Source of the DNA: Candidatus Lachnoclostridium avicola
GTDB lineage: Bacteria; Bacillota; Clostridia; Lachnospirales; Lachnospiraceae
Reading direction: 5' to 3'
Assembly (NCBI GenBank): GCA_019114465.1
Contig: DXFM01000028.1
Coordinates: forward strand, 1-33,338
DNA: 33,338 bases
The notes beneath the pieces are model-generated. The model was not told the origin of the DNA, ran no database searches, and saw nothing but the letters and a program-made list of their open reading frames with translations. Below are positions 7,533 through 15,917 of this stretch, piece after piece. Position numbers and translations under genes: made by a program. How positions within the stretch are numbered: position 1 is the stretch's first letter; each line of letters starts with the position of its first letter.

Positions 7533-8720
7533 ATGAATTTTAAGGAATTAGCTGAACAAAATGAGCAGTGGATCATTGATCAGAGGAGATTTTTCCATCA
7601 GTGCCCGGAGCTTTCCTTTGAGGAGAAAAATACGACGAAGGAGATTGGAAAGCGCCTGGAGGAGATGGGGGTTGAACCCCACTATTATGACGACTATACA
7701 GGTCTTTGGGCTATGATCGAAGGCGGAAAGGCGGGAGCCGGCACGAAGACGGTGGCTCTGCGGGCAGACATTGACGCCCTTCCCGTGGAAGAGCACACAG
7801 GTCTTTCTTTCTGCAGCAAAAACGCCGGTGTGATGCACGCCTGCGGCCATGACTGCCACATTGCCATGCTTTTAGGCGGCATCAAGATGCTCATGGAGAA
7901 GAAGGATGAGTTAAAGGGAAATGTGAAGATCATTTTCCAGGCGGCGGAGGAGTCCTGCTACGGAGCCAGGTATTACATTGAGCACGGTTTCCTGGATGGG
8001 GTGGATGCCATCTACGGCGCTCATATCTGGGGAGATTTCGATGCTCCCTACATGAACTTTGAGTCCGGTCCCCGCATGGCCAGCGCCGACAATTTTACCA
8101 TTGAGGTGGAGGGCGTATCCGCTCACGGTTCCGCGCCTCACCAGGGCGTGGACGCTATTCTGGCCGCAGCCCACATCATTACAGAGGTGCAGGCCATTGT
8201 GTCCAGAATGAACGACCCCTTAAATCCCCTGGTGGTTACCATCGGTGAGATCCACGGCGGCCAGCGGTTCAACATTATCGCCAACAAGGTAGTGATGGAG
8301 GGAACCACCAGAACCCACTCCGCGGAGATGAGAGGAAAGACGGAGGGCCTTTTGAGAAATATTGTGGAGCATGTGGCGGAGTCCTTCGGTGCCAAAGCTA
8401 CGCTGAAATTCGACTATTATCCCGGCCCTGTGATCAACGACCATGAGGATCTGAACCGGATCGCCAACGCGGCGGCGGTGAAGATGTACGGGGAGGACTG
8501 CTTGAAGAGTCTGCCGAAGATGATGGGCAGCGAGGATTTTGCCATGTACATGGAGAAAGTTCCGGGAATCTTCGGATTTATCGGAAGCCGCAATGAGAAG
8601 CTGGGTTATACGGCGAAGAACCACAACGACCACTACACGGTGGACGAGAGCGTGCTGAAGCGGGGAGCCGCCATGTACGCCCAGTTTGCCTATGATTATC
8701 TGGAGGAGAAGGCAGAGTAA
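7533..8720 (+). CDS. M20 family amidohydrolase, subtype B copy 2 (B2)
   Basis: This M20D amidohydrolase is 395 residues long, the same length as B1 and by eye about 70% identical. RADIDAL, HACGHDCH (102-109) and the C-terminal GSEDF are present. The usual QPAEE around the catalytic Glu reads QAAEE, a Pro to Ala change next to the active site that B1 lacks. The start at 7533 is preceded by AAAGGATGGGG. A DegV-family gene begins 20 bases after the stop with no terminator between, so the two are probably co-transcribed. Subtypes A and B differ in the GGED versus GSED motif and in their N-termini, so they may prefer different acyl or amino acid groups. Confidence 0.9.
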   Translation: MNFKELAEQNEQWIIDQRRFFHQCPELSFEEKNTTKEIGKRLEEMGVEPHYYDDYTGLWAMIEGGKAGAGTKTVALRADIDALPVEEHTGLSFCSKNAGVMHACGHDCHIAMLLGGIKMLMEKKDELKGNVKIIFQAAEESCYGARYYIEHGFLDGVDAIYGAHIWGDFDAPYMNFESGPRMASADNFTIEVEGVSAHGSAPHQGVDAILAAAHIITEVQAIVSRMNDPLNPLVVTIGEIHGGQRFNIIANKVVMEGTTRTHSAEMRGKTEGLLRNIVEHVAESFGAKATLKFDYYPGPVINDHEDLNRIANAAAVKMYGEDCLKSLPKMMGSEDFAMYMEKVPGIFGFIGSRNEKLGYTAKNHNDHYTVDESVLKRGAAMYAQFAYDYLEEKAE

Positions 8721-8740
8721 GAGAGACAGGGGGACGGGCG

Positions 8741-9625
8741 ATGGGAGAATTTGTGATTACCTGCTGTTCCACGGCAGATATGGACAGGAATTTTTTTGAG
8801 GAGAGAGAAATTCCCTTTGCCTGCTTTCACTGCCTGATGGACGGAAAAGAATATCAGGATGATCTGGGAAAGAGCATGGCGCCGGAGGAATTCTACCGCA
8901 GGATCGCGGCCGGCGCTCAGCCCACCACGGCTCAGGTCAACGTGAAGGAATACGAGGATCTGTTCCGTCCGGCGCTGGAACAGGGAAAGGATGTGCTTCA
9001 CATCGCCCTGTCCGGCGGAATCTCCGGAGCGGTCAATTCTGCCAGGCTGGCAAAAGAGCAGCTGGAGGAGGAATTTCCGGAGAGAAGGATCCTGGTGGTG
9101 GATTCCCTGGGAGCTTCCTCCGGTTATGGACTGCTGGTAATGCTGGCGGACGATATGAGGAAAAAGGGAGCCGGCCTGGAGGAGACGGCGGCCTGGACGG
9201 AGGAACATCGGCTGAATATCCATCACTGGTTCTTCTCTTCGGACCTGACCAGTTTTATCCGGGGCGGCCGGATCTCAAAGACAGCCGGATTCTTCGGGAC
9301 GGCTCTGGGGATATGTCCCCTGATGAACGTGGACGCCAGTGGAAAACTGGTGCCCAGAGAGAAGTATCGGGGGAAAAAGAAAGTGATCCGCGCCATGGTG
9401 GAAAAGATGAAGGAACATGCCAGAGACGGGGAAAATTACAGCGGCCGCTGTCTGATTTCCCAGTCGGCCTGCTATGAGGATGCCAGGGCGGTGGCTGATC
9501 TGGTGGAGCAGGAGTTTCCCAGGCTCAGCGGGCCGGTGGAGATCCACTCCATTGGAATGGTGATCGGAAGCCACACTGGACCGGGAACGGTGGCCCTGTT
9601 CTTCGAGGGCGATCAGCGGCAGTAA
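8741..9625 (+). CDS. DegV family fatty acid-binding protein
   Basis: This 294-residue protein has DegV-family motifs: an N-terminal TxCSTADM-like strand, the PTTAQV segment near 65-70, LSGGISGAVNSA near 88-99 (ligand carboxylate binding) and RGGRISKTAGFFG near 172-184. DegV proteins bind a fatty acid, and some act as FakB partners of the kinase FakA. No fakA gene is in this window. Being directly downstream of an amidohydrolase suggests it could take up a fatty acid released from an N-acyl amino acid. That link is inference from position. A bidirectional terminator follows. Confidence 0.88.
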   Translation: MGEFVITCCSTADMDRNFFEEREIPFACFHCLMDGKEYQDDLGKSMAPEEFYRRIAAGAQPTTAQVNVKEYEDLFRPALEQGKDVLHIALSGGISGAVNSARLAKEQLEEEFPERRILVVDSLGASSGYGLLVMLADDMRKKGAGLEETAAWTEEHRLNIHHWFFSSDLTSFIRGGRISKTAGFFGTALGICPLMNVDASGKLVPREKYRGKKKVIRAMVEKMKEHARDGENYSGRCLISQSACYEDARAVADLVEQEFPRLSGPVEIHSIGMVIGSHTGPGTVALFFEGDQRQ

Positions 9626-9636
9626 ACAGAACAAAA

Positions 9637-9682
9637 AAAGAAGCCGGACCGCAGGTCTTTTGACAGGCGGTTCGGCTTCTTT
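9637..9682. terminator. Bidirectional intrinsic terminator
   Basis: The arms 9637-9652 (AAAGAAGCCGGACCGC) and 9667-9682 pair over 16 positions with a single G-T mismatch. A-rich and T-rich flanks serve both strands. It separates the convergent degV-like gene and lipoprotein gene. Confidence 0.85.
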
Positions 9683-9686
9683 GGGT

Positions 9687-10250
9687 TTACTCGGTGATCA
9701 GAGTCTCGTATTCGCTCTGGAATGTTACATTGTCGGCGAAAACGGTGCCGTTTTCCTCGATAGTCAGGGAACGGACGCCCAGATTTTCCGTGATGGTGTT
9801 GCCGATGGCTCCGGTTACCAGCTGTTTGTCAATGTTGTCTCCATCCGGGATGTCGGACAGGTTGATGACCGCGGACGCGGAGATGGTGGCGCCTGCGTCA
9901 ACGCCGGGGCCGGCTGCGGAATCTTCTTCCTCTCCCTTCGTCTCATAAGAGAGAACCTGACAGTCCTCCGGGAGAACGCCGTACTCCACCAGCTTGGCGA
10001 TCAGGGAATCGGCATCCAGGGTGGTCAGGCCTTCCATGGACTGCTTTAATCCCGTCCTGGCCTCGTCCGGAACGTAGATGGACGCAATCTCCAGAACCTC
10101 TGCGGTGGGATCAGGTACTTTATCTTCAGCTCCGCCGGTGGACTGCTGTTCCAGGGCAGCTGCCGGATCGGTTTCCTTCTGCGTGGGGGAACAGGCTGCC
10201 ATGGACATGGCCAGCAGAGCTCCTGTTATGCAAAGTGCGAGTTTTTTCAT
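9687..10250 (-). CDS. Lipoprotein with GerMN-like domain
   Basis: This 187-residue secreted lipoprotein has a Lys-containing N-terminus, a short hydrophobic segment and a lipobox ending in MAAC (Cys 20). An acidic, low-complexity stretch follows. The rest (about 55-187) alternates short strands and a helix in a pattern like GerMN, with SAVINLS then QLVTGAIGNTITENLGVRSLTI matching the strand-helix-strand core. The GerMN match is by eye only. GerM-type proteins act in spore envelope processes in other Firmicutes. The gene lies downstream of the MarR gene on the same strand (85-base gap) and may share its transcript. Confidence 0.65.
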   Translation of the reverse strand: MKKLALCITGALLAMSMAACSPTQKETDPAAALEQQSTGGAEDKVPDPTAEVLEIASIYVPDEARTGLKQSMEGLTTLDADSLIAKLVEYGVLPEDCQVLSYETKGEEEDSAAGPGVDAGATISASAVINLSDIPDGDNIDKQLVTGAIGNTITENLGVRSLTIEENGTVFADNVTFQSEYETLITE

Positions 10251-10335
10251 AATGTAATGCCTCCTTCATTTCTGCGGACAGTGGGCCGGACGGACATGGC
10301 TGCGCGTCGATTCGGCCGGCGCCGCGGGGTACTGC

Positions 10336-10779
10336 TCATTGGGTGGAAAGCTGATGAAACCAGTTTTTCAGTGTTTCCAGCGCCTTCACCAGGGCTGCCA
10401 TCTCCTCAGGGGTCAGGGCGGCCTGGATGCCGTCGATCATTTCCTGATGGAAACGGGCGTGATGAGCGTAGGCTTTTCTGCCTTTCTCAGAGAGGGAAAT
10501 ATAGACAACCCGCCGGTCATCCCGGCCGCGCTCGCGGGTGACATAGCCTTTTTTGACCAGTCCGTTGACGGCTATGGTCAGAGTGCCTACTGTGACGGAA
10601 AGCTCTTTCGCGATGGTGGACATGTTCTTCGGACTGCCCACGCCGATCACTTCGATGACATGAAGATCGTTGCTGGTGATGTCGTGAAATTCCTGCGTGG
10701 CCACCGCCTTCTGTTCAATATCCATAATGTCCCGAAACAGATTGACTAATACGTCATTGAGCGTTTGATAGCTATCCAC
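10336..10779 (-). CDS. MarR family transcriptional regulator (FabT-like)
   Basis: This 147-residue winged-helix regulator has recognition helix region STIAKELSVTVGTLTIAVNGLVKKGYV (about 53-79) and wing RERGRDDRRVVYISLSEKG. The N-terminal MDSYQTLNDVLVNLFRDIMDIE and overall pattern resemble the MarR regulators that precede fatty acid synthesis (fab) genes in Clostridia, such as FabT. No fab gene is next to it here; the next gene on the strand is the lipoprotein. Its own promoter carries an inverted repeat, consistent with autoregulation. Family assignment is firm; the fatty acid connection is tentative, although a DegV fatty acid-binding protein lies 0.7 kb away. Confidence 0.85.
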   Translation of the reverse strand: MDSYQTLNDVLVNLFRDIMDIEQKAVATQEFHDITSNDLHVIEVIGVGSPKNMSTIAKELSVTVGTLTIAVNGLVKKGYVTRERGRDDRRVVYISLSEKGRKAYAHHARFHQEMIDGIQAALTPEEMAALVKALETLKNWFHQLSTQ

Positions 10780-10793
10780 TTTTTTCCCCTTTG

Positions 10794-10823
10794 TTTTAGA
10801 CGTGAACCATTCTGTATCTAAAA
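10794..10823. promoter_or_regulatory. Inverted repeat in the marR leader (candidate operator)
   Basis: TTTTAGA (10794-10800) and TCTAAAA (10817-10823) form a perfect 7-bp inverted repeat separated by 16 bases. It sits between the promoter and the start codon of the MarR gene, where an autorepressor could bind. Confidence 0.35.
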
Positions 10824-10834
10824 GTCTCCAACTG

Positions 10835-10863
10835 ATTATACATGATTTTTTTTTCCATTACAA
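10835..10863 (-). promoter_or_regulatory. Promoter for the marR gene
   Basis: On the minus strand TTGTAA (10858-10863) is 17 bases from TATAAT (10835-10840), in the A/T-rich gap between the SpmB-like and MarR genes. Confidence 0.6.
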
Positions 10864-10915
10864 CTATATAAAAATTAGGAAATTCTTACATTCCTGTGTT
10901 TTTTTTGTGTCCTAT

Positions 10916-11437
10916 TCACAGGGAAGCCAGGAAAATGGCGGCAGCCGCCCCCGCGGCGGTGGCGGTCATGGCCCCGGCCAAGGTGTATCTGGTTCTGGTG
11001 ACGTTTATGGAGCCGAAGTAGACGCTGAGGCAGTAGAAAACGGTTTCCGTGCAGCTCATGAGAATGGAGGCGGAAATGCCGGTGAAGGAGTCGGTCCCGA
11101 ATTCCCGGAACAGGTCGAGGAGGAGGCCGGTGGCGGCGGAGTTGGAGATCAGACGGACGATGAGCAGAGGAACCAGGGGCGGCGGAATGTGGAGGAAGGC
11201 GGCGGGAGCCGTGAGAGCCTCCCCCAGGAAATCCAGAAAACCGGAAGCCCGCAGCACGCCCACGGCCGTCATCAGGCCCACCAGAGTGGGCAGAATCCCG
11301 GCTACGGTGCGCATACCGTCGGCAGCTCCCTTTAAAAAATCGTCAAATACCGGACGCCGGGACAGAATTCCGAAGCCGATGATGTAAAACAGGATCAGGG
11401 GGACAAGAATGTTGGACAGAAACGTGAGAAAGGACAT
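10916..11437 (-). CDS. spmB: Spore maturation protein B-like membrane protein (nucleoside recognition/GATE domain)
   Basis: This membrane protein of 173 residues is SpmB length. Recognisable parts are the N-terminal hydrophobic helix SNILVPLILFYI, the VAGILPTLVGLMTAVGVLRASG segment (about 45-66), the RLISNSAATGLL core and the STETVFY-type motif (here CTETVFYCLSVYFGSINV). SpmB works with SpmA in spore core dehydration in Bacillus and Clostridium. No spmA was found in the window. The ATG at 11437 lies one base after the U-run of a strong terminator hairpin and has no SD. A GTG at 11446 is inside the hairpin arm. Expression is therefore doubtful unless the hairpin is read through. Confidence 0.75.
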   Translation of the reverse strand: MSFLTFLSNILVPLILFYIIGFGILSRRPVFDDFLKGAADGMRTVAGILPTLVGLMTAVGVLRASGFLDFLGEALTAPAAFLHIPPPLVPLLIVRLISNSAATGLLLDLFREFGTDSFTGISASILMSCTETVFYCLSVYFGSINVTRTRYTLAGAMTATAAGAAAAIFLASL

Positions 11438-11443
11438 GAAAAA

Positions 11444-11482
11444 CACCGGGGAATCTTATTTTTATAAAGATATTCCCCGGTG
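11444..11482 (-). terminator. Intrinsic terminator after the DUF885 gene, abutting the spmB-like start
   Basis: CACCGGGGAAT (11444-11454) pairs with ATTCCCCGGTG (11472-11482). The stem extends through CTT/AAG across a 2-base bulge, and five T residues follow on the minus strand. The spmB-like ATG begins one base after the T-run. Confidence 0.8.
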
Positions 11483-11504
11483 AGGAAAATATGACAGCGC
11501 CGTG

Positions 11505-13346
11505 TTACGCCGCGTTCTGGGACAGGGGCGCGGTCACCAGCCAGGACTGGAAGTAGGTGCGGATGAGGGAGAAGGGGGCAGGCCCCATGTCCAGGAGAAA
11601 AGTGTGGAAGTCCATGGCGTTGAAGCCCGTTCCCAGAGTCTCCTCCGCCTGTTCCCGCATTTCCTGGATCTCCAGCCACCCCACATAGTACTCCAGGTAG
11701 TTGGAAGGGTTATCCACCATGGCCTCAAACATCCGGTTCACCGTCTCCCGGTCGGTGATGCCGTAGGTCTCCTCCAGGAACGCGGCGGTCTGGTCTTCAG
11801 TCCAGCCGTAGTAGTTGATGTTCAAATCCAGCAGGGCGTGGATTCCCAGGGAGACCGCCTGATTGTGCATGAGCAGATCCTGCAGCTGGGGCGACAGGCC
11901 GTTGTCAAAGTAGTAGGACTGAAATTCCGCGTAGGTGGCCCATCCCTCCGTGTAGGCGGGGAAGGACAGAAGGTGGCGCACCGGCTCGTCGCAGACGGAG
12001 GAGAAATACACTGTCTGGTACAGATGGCCGGGATATCCCTCGTGGGCCAGGGTGGTGTAGAGAGGCGTGGAGGCGTACTGCTCACTGCCGTTGATGTAAA
12101 TGACGTTGTCCTGGAAGCGGTCCATGGGCGGCGTCAGGTAGAAGGCGGGGCTGAGGGACAGCTCCAGGGCCTCCGGCACCTCCTTGACGGTGTAAGAGCA
12201 GGCGGGAAGCTGGGGGAAATCTTCCTGAATCTGTACCTGAAGGCTTTCCAGGATGGCGTCAGGATCGGTCTCGCTGAAGGTGTAGGTCAGCATTTCCTCA
12301 TAGAGCTCCGGGGTGAGCTGCTCCGCCACCGCCATGGCGTCCTCCTCAATGCGGTTTGTGACGGCGTCGGTCAAATCGTCCACGGAGCTGTAGGAGGTGC
12401 CGGTGGCCGCGTAGACCAGGTATTCATAGTATTCCTTCCCCTGGGGGTATCCGCACATGCCGGCTTCATTGGTTCCCGTCCCTTTCAGGGAGGTGAGGGT
12501 CTCGATGAGAGACTGGTAGGCGGGAACAAAATGTTCCCCGATCAGGGAGACGTGTTCCTGACGCCACGCCTGTTTTTCCTCCTCGGTGACATCCGTCAGT
12601 CCGGCCAGCTTTTCCTCAAAGGTCTCCGTGAGGAAGTTATCCTGGGCGGGGATGAGATAACTCTCGCAGGACTGAATCAGGTGGTCGATGGTGGTGTCGC
12701 TGTAGTACAGTCCGGCGGCGGATTTCTCCCGCTCAAATTCCTCCAGCTCTCCGTAGTAGACGTCGATCTGGGAGAGCAGCCAGAGGTAGTCCTCCACGTC
12801 ATCCCTGGTGTAGAAGGGATATTCCGCCAGCAGAATGGGCAGCTGGGCCTGGATGCCGATGGTGGGGGAGAGGGGCCGGCTGTAGAGCTCCAGCCCGTCG
12901 CTCATCAGGGCCGTCTCCAGATAGGAGTTCAGCACGGACCAGGTGAGCTGCTGGTCTTCTGTGAGAAGGGAGCGGTCAAACTGGAGCAGCTCCTCCTGCA
13001 CCGACTTTGTGTCCGCCATGTCCGCCTGGAGAGATTCCAGGGAGGCGGATCCGAAGGCGGTGGCTGGATCGTCGATCCCATAGGCGGACGGGTCCGCCAG
13101 GCTGTAGTGGAGGGAGATGGCGTCGGCGGAGATTTCTTTTTGAAACAGTTCTTCCGTAAACTGGTCAAAGGCGTTCTGAGCCTGGACGGAGGCTTCTGTA
13201 TAGACTTCGTAATCCTGCTGCGCCGGGGCGGATGTCTCCGTGATATCCGGCACTCCGCGGCAGCCGGATGCAGAGATGGCAGTCCACAGCCCCAGGGCGG
13301 CGGCTGCCCTCCGGAAGCGGCGGCTTCTGGAATGAATATGATTCAT
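11505..13346 (-). CDS. DUF885 family lipoprotein, predicted metallopeptidase
   Basis: This 613-residue secreted protein has an Arg-rich N-terminus, a hydrophobic segment and a lipobox near SASGC (Cys about 29), so it is probably a membrane-anchored lipoprotein. The DUF885 domain covers most of the chain. The putative metal site is HEGYPGH (LAHEGYPGHLYQ), followed about 30 residues later by YTEGWATYAE, the two signature motifs of the family, which is related to gluzincin-type peptidases. The start at 13346 (MNHIH) has AGGAGG 7 bases upstream; an 18-codon longer frame begins inside the promoter and is rejected. It may supply peptides or amino acids outside the cell. The gene is divergent from metG. 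Confidence 0.88.
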   Translation of the reverse strand: MNHIHSRSRRFRRAAAALGLWTAISASGCRGVPDITETSAPAQQDYEVYTEASVQAQNAFDQFTEELFQKEISADAISLHYSLADPSAYGIDDPATAFGSASLESLQADMADTKSVQEELLQFDRSLLTEDQQLTWSVLNSYLETALMSDGLELYSRPLSPTIGIQAQLPILLAEYPFYTRDDVEDYLWLLSQIDVYYGELEEFEREKSAAGLYYSDTTIDHLIQSCESYLIPAQDNFLTETFEEKLAGLTDVTEEEKQAWRQEHVSLIGEHFVPAYQSLIETLTSLKGTGTNEAGMCGYPQGKEYYEYLVYAATGTSYSSVDDLTDAVTNRIEEDAMAVAEQLTPELYEEMLTYTFSETDPDAILESLQVQIQEDFPQLPACSYTVKEVPEALELSLSPAFYLTPPMDRFQDNVIYINGSEQYASTPLYTTLAHEGYPGHLYQTVYFSSVCDEPVRHLLSFPAYTEGWATYAEFQSYYFDNGLSPQLQDLLMHNQAVSLGIHALLDLNINYYGWTEDQTAAFLEETYGITDRETVNRMFEAMVDNPSNYLEYYVGWLEIQEMREQAEETLGTGFNAMDFHTFLLDMGPAPFSLIRTYFQSWLVTAPLSQNAA

Positions 13347-13371
13347 GGTAAATCCTCCTGGTTTTTTCCTA

Positions 13372-13400
13372 ATTATAATATATATTGGAAAAGTTGACAA
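13372..13400 (-). promoter_or_regulatory. Promoter for the DUF885 gene
   Basis: On the minus strand TTGTCA (13395-13400) and TATAAT (13372-13377) are 17 bases apart, about 25 bases before the DUF885 start codon. Confidence 0.7.
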
Positions 13401-13427
13401 ATCATACCTTTCCTGCCGGCCCCAGGC

Positions 13428-13456
13428 TTGACAAAGAACAGGGAAACGATTAAACT
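13428..13456 (+). promoter_or_regulatory. Promoter for the metG T-box transcript
   Basis: A perfect TTGACA (13428-13433) is followed after 17 bases by TAAACT (13451-13456). Transcription would start near 13463, giving a leader of about 355 bases. Confidence 0.6.
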
Positions 13457-13462
13457 AAGACT

Positions 13463-13761
13463 ATGATTTTCCGGGAAAAGTAAAGAGGGAAAATGCAGAG
13501 AAGAGAAGAGTAGACGGCGGAAACCATGACAGAGAATCCCGGCAGGTGAGAAGGGAGCATGGGGAGCTGTTGAACATGGCCTCGGAGCAGAGCAGGTGAG
13601 GGAATGGCTTGAGCCTGCGACGGGAGCGCCCGTTACCGCGCAGACTGCGGAGAGTTTCAAAGCAGTTGAGAAGGTCCGCGCCGCGAGGCGGGGATGAATT
13701 AAAGTGGTAACACGGGAGAATGTCTCGTCTTTAAGGTGATTAAAGACGGGGCTTTTTTTTC
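13463..13761 (+). promoter_or_regulatory. T-box leader, methionine specific, with terminator
   Basis: This is a full tRNA-sensing T-box leader. Stem I landmarks are AGAGA (about 13532) and GGTGAGAA (about 13545). The specifier region TTGAACATGG has the codon ATG at 13576-13578, matching tRNA-Met and the downstream metG. The T-box itself is AAAGTGGTAACACGG (13701-13715); its TGGT would pair with an ACCA tRNA acceptor end. The terminator stem pairs 13723-13734 with 13740-13751 (loop GGTGA) and is followed by a long T run (13753-13760). Uncharged tRNA-Met would favour the antiterminator and permit metG transcription. The core reads TAACACGG where TACCGCGG is more common. Confidence 0.92.
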
Positions 13762-13819
13762 ATAGAAAACTTCGTTTCTATGCTGTATTTCACGGGAAAA
13801 TGAGAAGGAGGATTTGGAC

Positions 13820-15832
13820 ATGTGCCAGAATTGCAAGAAACCGTATTATATTACAACGGCCATCGCCTACACGTCTGGAAAGCCCCACATCGGCAACACC
13901 TACGAGATCGTGCTGGCGGACAGCATCGCCCGCTATAAGAGGGAGCAGGGCTATGACGTTCGGTTCCAGACAGGAACGGACGAGCACGGCCAGAAGATTG
14001 AGCTGAAGGCGGAGGAAGCCGGCGTGACGCCCAAGGAGTTTGTGGACGGAGTGGCCGGGGAGATCAAGAGAATCTGGGATCTGATGAACACGTCCTACGA
14101 CAAGTTCATCCGCACCACAGACGACTACCATGAGAAACAGGTTCAGAAGATTTTTAAGAAGCTGTACGATCAGGGCGATATTTACAAGGGATATTATGAG
14201 GGACTGTACTGCACTCCCTGCGAGTCCTTCTGGACTCCGTCCCAGGTGGTGGACGGAAAATGCCCGGACTGCGGCCGCCCGGTGCAGCCGGCAAAGGAGG
14301 AGGCTTACTTTTTCAGAATGAGCAAGTATGCTGACCGGCTGATTGACTACATCAACGAGCATCCGGAGTTTATCCAGCCGGTGGCCCGCAAGAATGAGAT
14401 GATGAACAACTTCCTGCTTCCGGGACTTCAGGACCTGTGTGTGTCCAGAACCTCTTTCAAATGGGGAATCCCGGTGGATTTTGACCCGAAGCATGTGACT
14501 TATGTGTGGCTGGATGCTCTGACCAACTATATCACCGGCCTGGGCTATGACTGCGACGGCAACAGCGACGAGCTGTTTAAGAAATACTGGCCGGCGGACC
14601 TTCATCTGATCGGCAAGGATATTATCCGGTTCCACACCATCTACTGGCCCATCTTCCTGATGGCCCTGGGTCTGCCCCTGCCCAAGCAGGTGTTCGGCCA
14701 TCCGTGGCTGCTTCAGGGAGACGGCAAGATGAGCAAGTCCAAGGGAAATGTGATCTACGCGGATACTCTGGTGGACTTCTTCGGCGTGGACGCCGTCCGT
14801 TACTTTGTCCTTCACGAGATGCCATTTGACAATGACGGCGTGATTACCTGGGAGCTGATGGTGGAGCGGATGAACTCCGACCTGGCCAACATCCTGGGCA
14901 ACCTGGTAAACCGCACCATCTCCATGACCAACAAGTATTTTGACGGCGTGGTGTGCGACCGCGGGGCGGCGGAGCCGGTGGATGAGGATCTGAAGAACAC
15001 GGTTCTGGAAGCGGTGAAGAAAGTGGACGCGAAGATGGACCAGCTGCGTGTGGCGGACGCCATCACAGAGATCTTCGGCATCTTCAGAAGAAGCAACAAG
15101 TACATTGACGAGACCACTCCCTGGGCTCTGGCAAAGGACGAGGCGAAGAAAGACCGCCTGGCCACCGTTCTCTACAACCTGACGGAGGCCATCACCATCG
15201 GCGCTTCCCTGCTGGCCTCCTTCATGCCGGAGACCTCAGAGAAGATCTTAAAGCAGCTGAACACGGAAAAACGGGCTCTCCAGGAGATGGATGTATTCGG
15301 AAAATATCCGTCGGGAAATAAGGTGACGGACAAGCCGGAGATCCTGTTTGCCAGAGTGGACGTGAAGGAAGTTATGGAGAAGGTGGAGGCTATGCAGGCG
15401 GCCCAGAGAGCGGAGGCGGAGAAGAAAGCAGAAGCTGCGGGCGGCCAGAACGGCGGCAAAGAGTCCGGAGAAGAGGCTTCCGACGGGATTGACGTGGAGG
15501 CAAAGCCGGAGATCACCTATGACGATTTCGCGAAGCTCCAGTTCCAGGTGGGAGAGATCATCGCCTGCGAGGCGGTGCCCAAGTCCAAAAAGCTGCTGTG
15601 CAGCAAAGTGAAGATCGGCAGCCAGGTGCGCCAGATCTTAAGCGGCATCAAGGCAGATTACTCCCCGGAGGAGATGGTGGGCAAGAAGGTGATGGTGGTT
15701 ACCAACTTAAAGCCGGCCAAGCTTGCGGGAATGGTATCGGAAGGCATGCTGCTGTGCGCCGAGGACGGGGATGGAAAGCTGTCCTTAATGACCCCGGAGA
15801 AAGATATGCCGGCGGGAGCAGAGATCCGCTAG
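13820..15832 (+). CDS. metG: Methionyl-tRNA synthetase
   Basis: This cytoplasmic class I synthetase of 670 residues charges tRNA-Met. Seen are the HIGH signature as HIGN (about 23-26), a zinc-binding knuckle with two CxxC pairs (CTPCE...CPDCG, about 132-154) and KMSKS (about 303-307) in GDGKMSKSKGN. There is an anticodon-binding helical region, an Ala/Glu/Gly-rich linker near 525-555 and a C-terminal Trbp111/EMAP-like tRNA-binding domain starting at YDDFAKLQFQVGEI. The ATG at 13820 has AAGGAGG 8 bases upstream; a TTG two codons earlier lies too close to the SD. Regulated by the Met T-box directly upstream. Confidence 0.97.
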   Translation: MCQNCKKPYYITTAIAYTSGKPHIGNTYEIVLADSIARYKREQGYDVRFQTGTDEHGQKIELKAEEAGVTPKEFVDGVAGEIKRIWDLMNTSYDKFIRTTDDYHEKQVQKIFKKLYDQGDIYKGYYEGLYCTPCESFWTPSQVVDGKCPDCGRPVQPAKEEAYFFRMSKYADRLIDYINEHPEFIQPVARKNEMMNNFLLPGLQDLCVSRTSFKWGIPVDFDPKHVTYVWLDALTNYITGLGYDCDGNSDELFKKYWPADLHLIGKDIIRFHTIYWPIFLMALGLPLPKQVFGHPWLLQGDGKMSKSKGNVIYADTLVDFFGVDAVRYFVLHEMPFDNDGVITWELMVERMNSDLANILGNLVNRTISMTNKYFDGVVCDRGAAEPVDEDLKNTVLEAVKKVDAKMDQLRVADAITEIFGIFRRSNKYIDETTPWALAKDEAKKDRLATVLYNLTEAITIGASLLASFMPETSEKILKQLNTEKRALQEMDVFGKYPSGNKVTDKPEILFARVDVKEVMEKVEAMQAAQRAEAEKKAEAAGGQNGGKESGEEASDGIDVEAKPEITYDDFAKLQFQVGEIIACEAVPKSKKLLCSKVKIGSQVRQILSGIKADYSPEEMVGKKVMVVTNLKPAKLAGMVSEGMLLCAEDGDGKLSLMTPEKDMPAGAEIR

Positions 15833-15865
15833 GATAAATGTTGCGGGTCCGCCAGTTTACCGTTA

Positions 15866-15917
15866 TAAAAGAAATGACACTGTAAAGAAAATGACAGGAT
15901 AAAGAAAAATGTCAGGG
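15866..15917 (+). repeat. Three degenerate 17-18 base tandem repeats
   Basis: Three consecutive units starting TAAA(A)GAAA (15866-15882, 15883-15899, 15900-15917) share the pattern TAAAGAAAATGACAGG with a few changes. The third unit forms the left arm of the metG/pcp terminator, suggesting slippage copies of the terminator arm. Confidence 0.5.

Noticed and set aside
11502..13397. A 631-codon open frame on the plus strand
   Set aside because: It is antisense to the DUF885 gene over its whole length, has no recognisable domain or SD and arises from GC-rich codon bias.
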